A stretch of DNA of 49,883 bases from DATJFQ01 sp035495555 (GTDB lineage Bacteria > Acidobacteriota > Vicinamibacteria > Vicinamibacterales > 2-12-FULL-66-21). Below the pieces are notes generated by a model that was not told the DNA's origin, ran no database searches, and worked only from the letters and a program-made list of their open reading frames with translations. Below are positions 49,849-49,883 of the stretch, piece after piece. The stretch lies in contig DATJFQ010000113.1 of assembly GCA_035495555.1 (NCBI GenBank), positions 1 to 49,883 of the forward strand, written 5' to 3'. Each line of letters opens with the position of its first letter. The stretch's first letter is position 1. Position numbers and translations under genes: made by a program.

Positions 49849-49883
49849 CTACTCAACTCCGCAATTCCAACTACGCAAGGCGA
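49849..49883. repeat. Left arm of an octamer-family palindrome, cut by window end
   Basis: CAACTCCGCAA (49854-49864) and AACTACGCAAGGCG (49869-49882) are shared exactly with 27766-27788. The complementary arm, expected after a GCG-type loop, would lie beyond the window edge. It touches the ATP-grasp gene start. Confidence 0.8.

Overview
The window is about 50 kb of GC-rich, densely coded bacterial chromosome. No rRNA, tRNA, CRISPR, phage or insertion sequence was recognised. The gene mix suggests an Acidobacteriota genome, most likely class Vicinamibacteria (Luteitalea-like); this is inference from gene content, not a phylogenetic result. The relevant families are a sortilin-type BNR propeller, an exported amidase and S9 peptidase, an Omp85 lipoprotein with TamB, a TonB/CHAT-TPR pair, a DUF4097 lipoprotein, and a two-haem reaction-centre-type cytochrome. 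The cell is didermic, as TamB, an Omp85 protein, OmpA and TonB are all present.

Layout. 1-1905: a YncE-like propeller/phosphoesterase running off the left edge. 2165-3559: M48 metalloprotease. 3618-4853: clan-A glycosidase, convergent with a tight six-gene minus-strand operon (12229 down to 4804): two-haem cytochrome c, GH2 glycosidase, galT, galK, a glycosyltransferase and glf. Together these could carry a beta-galactoside to UDP-galactofuranose and on to a glycan. 12421-17517: Ser/Thr/Gly-rich exported protein, amidase, membrane-fused spermidine-synthase-like protein. 17637-22545: orphan ABC ATPase, sortilin-like propeller, threonine dehydratase. 22622-27763: S9 peptidase, acetamidase, zinc-ribbon protein, DUF4097 lipoprotein. 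27828-32354: topoisomerase IB, DUF3810 metallopeptidase, NDH-2, a small membrane protein, YidD-like and DUF4870 proteins. 32421-36352: CHAT-TPR and TonB pair, then a small hydrophilic protein. 36489-38513: molybdopterin oxidoreductase. 38581-45130: TamB and an Omp85 lipoprotein (TamL-like). 45335-49848: small membrane protein, OmpA, KGG protein, proline-rich small protein, YggX, ATP-grasp enzyme.

The most striking feature is not a gene. At least a dozen intergenic spacers contain arrays of degenerate 7-bp (or 8-bp) units, usually arranged as inverted repeats. Each locus uses one of a few unit families: GCGGGAG/GCGCGAG, TTGGGAG/TTGGCAG, TTGCAGA, CGATGGA/CGAACAT, CCGCACG, or an octamer based on CAACTACT. 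They occupy all four non-overlapping convergent gene junctions, in two cases filling the gap from stop codon to stop codon. Several genes also have a -10-like hexamer 6-9 nt before the start codon, which suggests leaderless transcripts.
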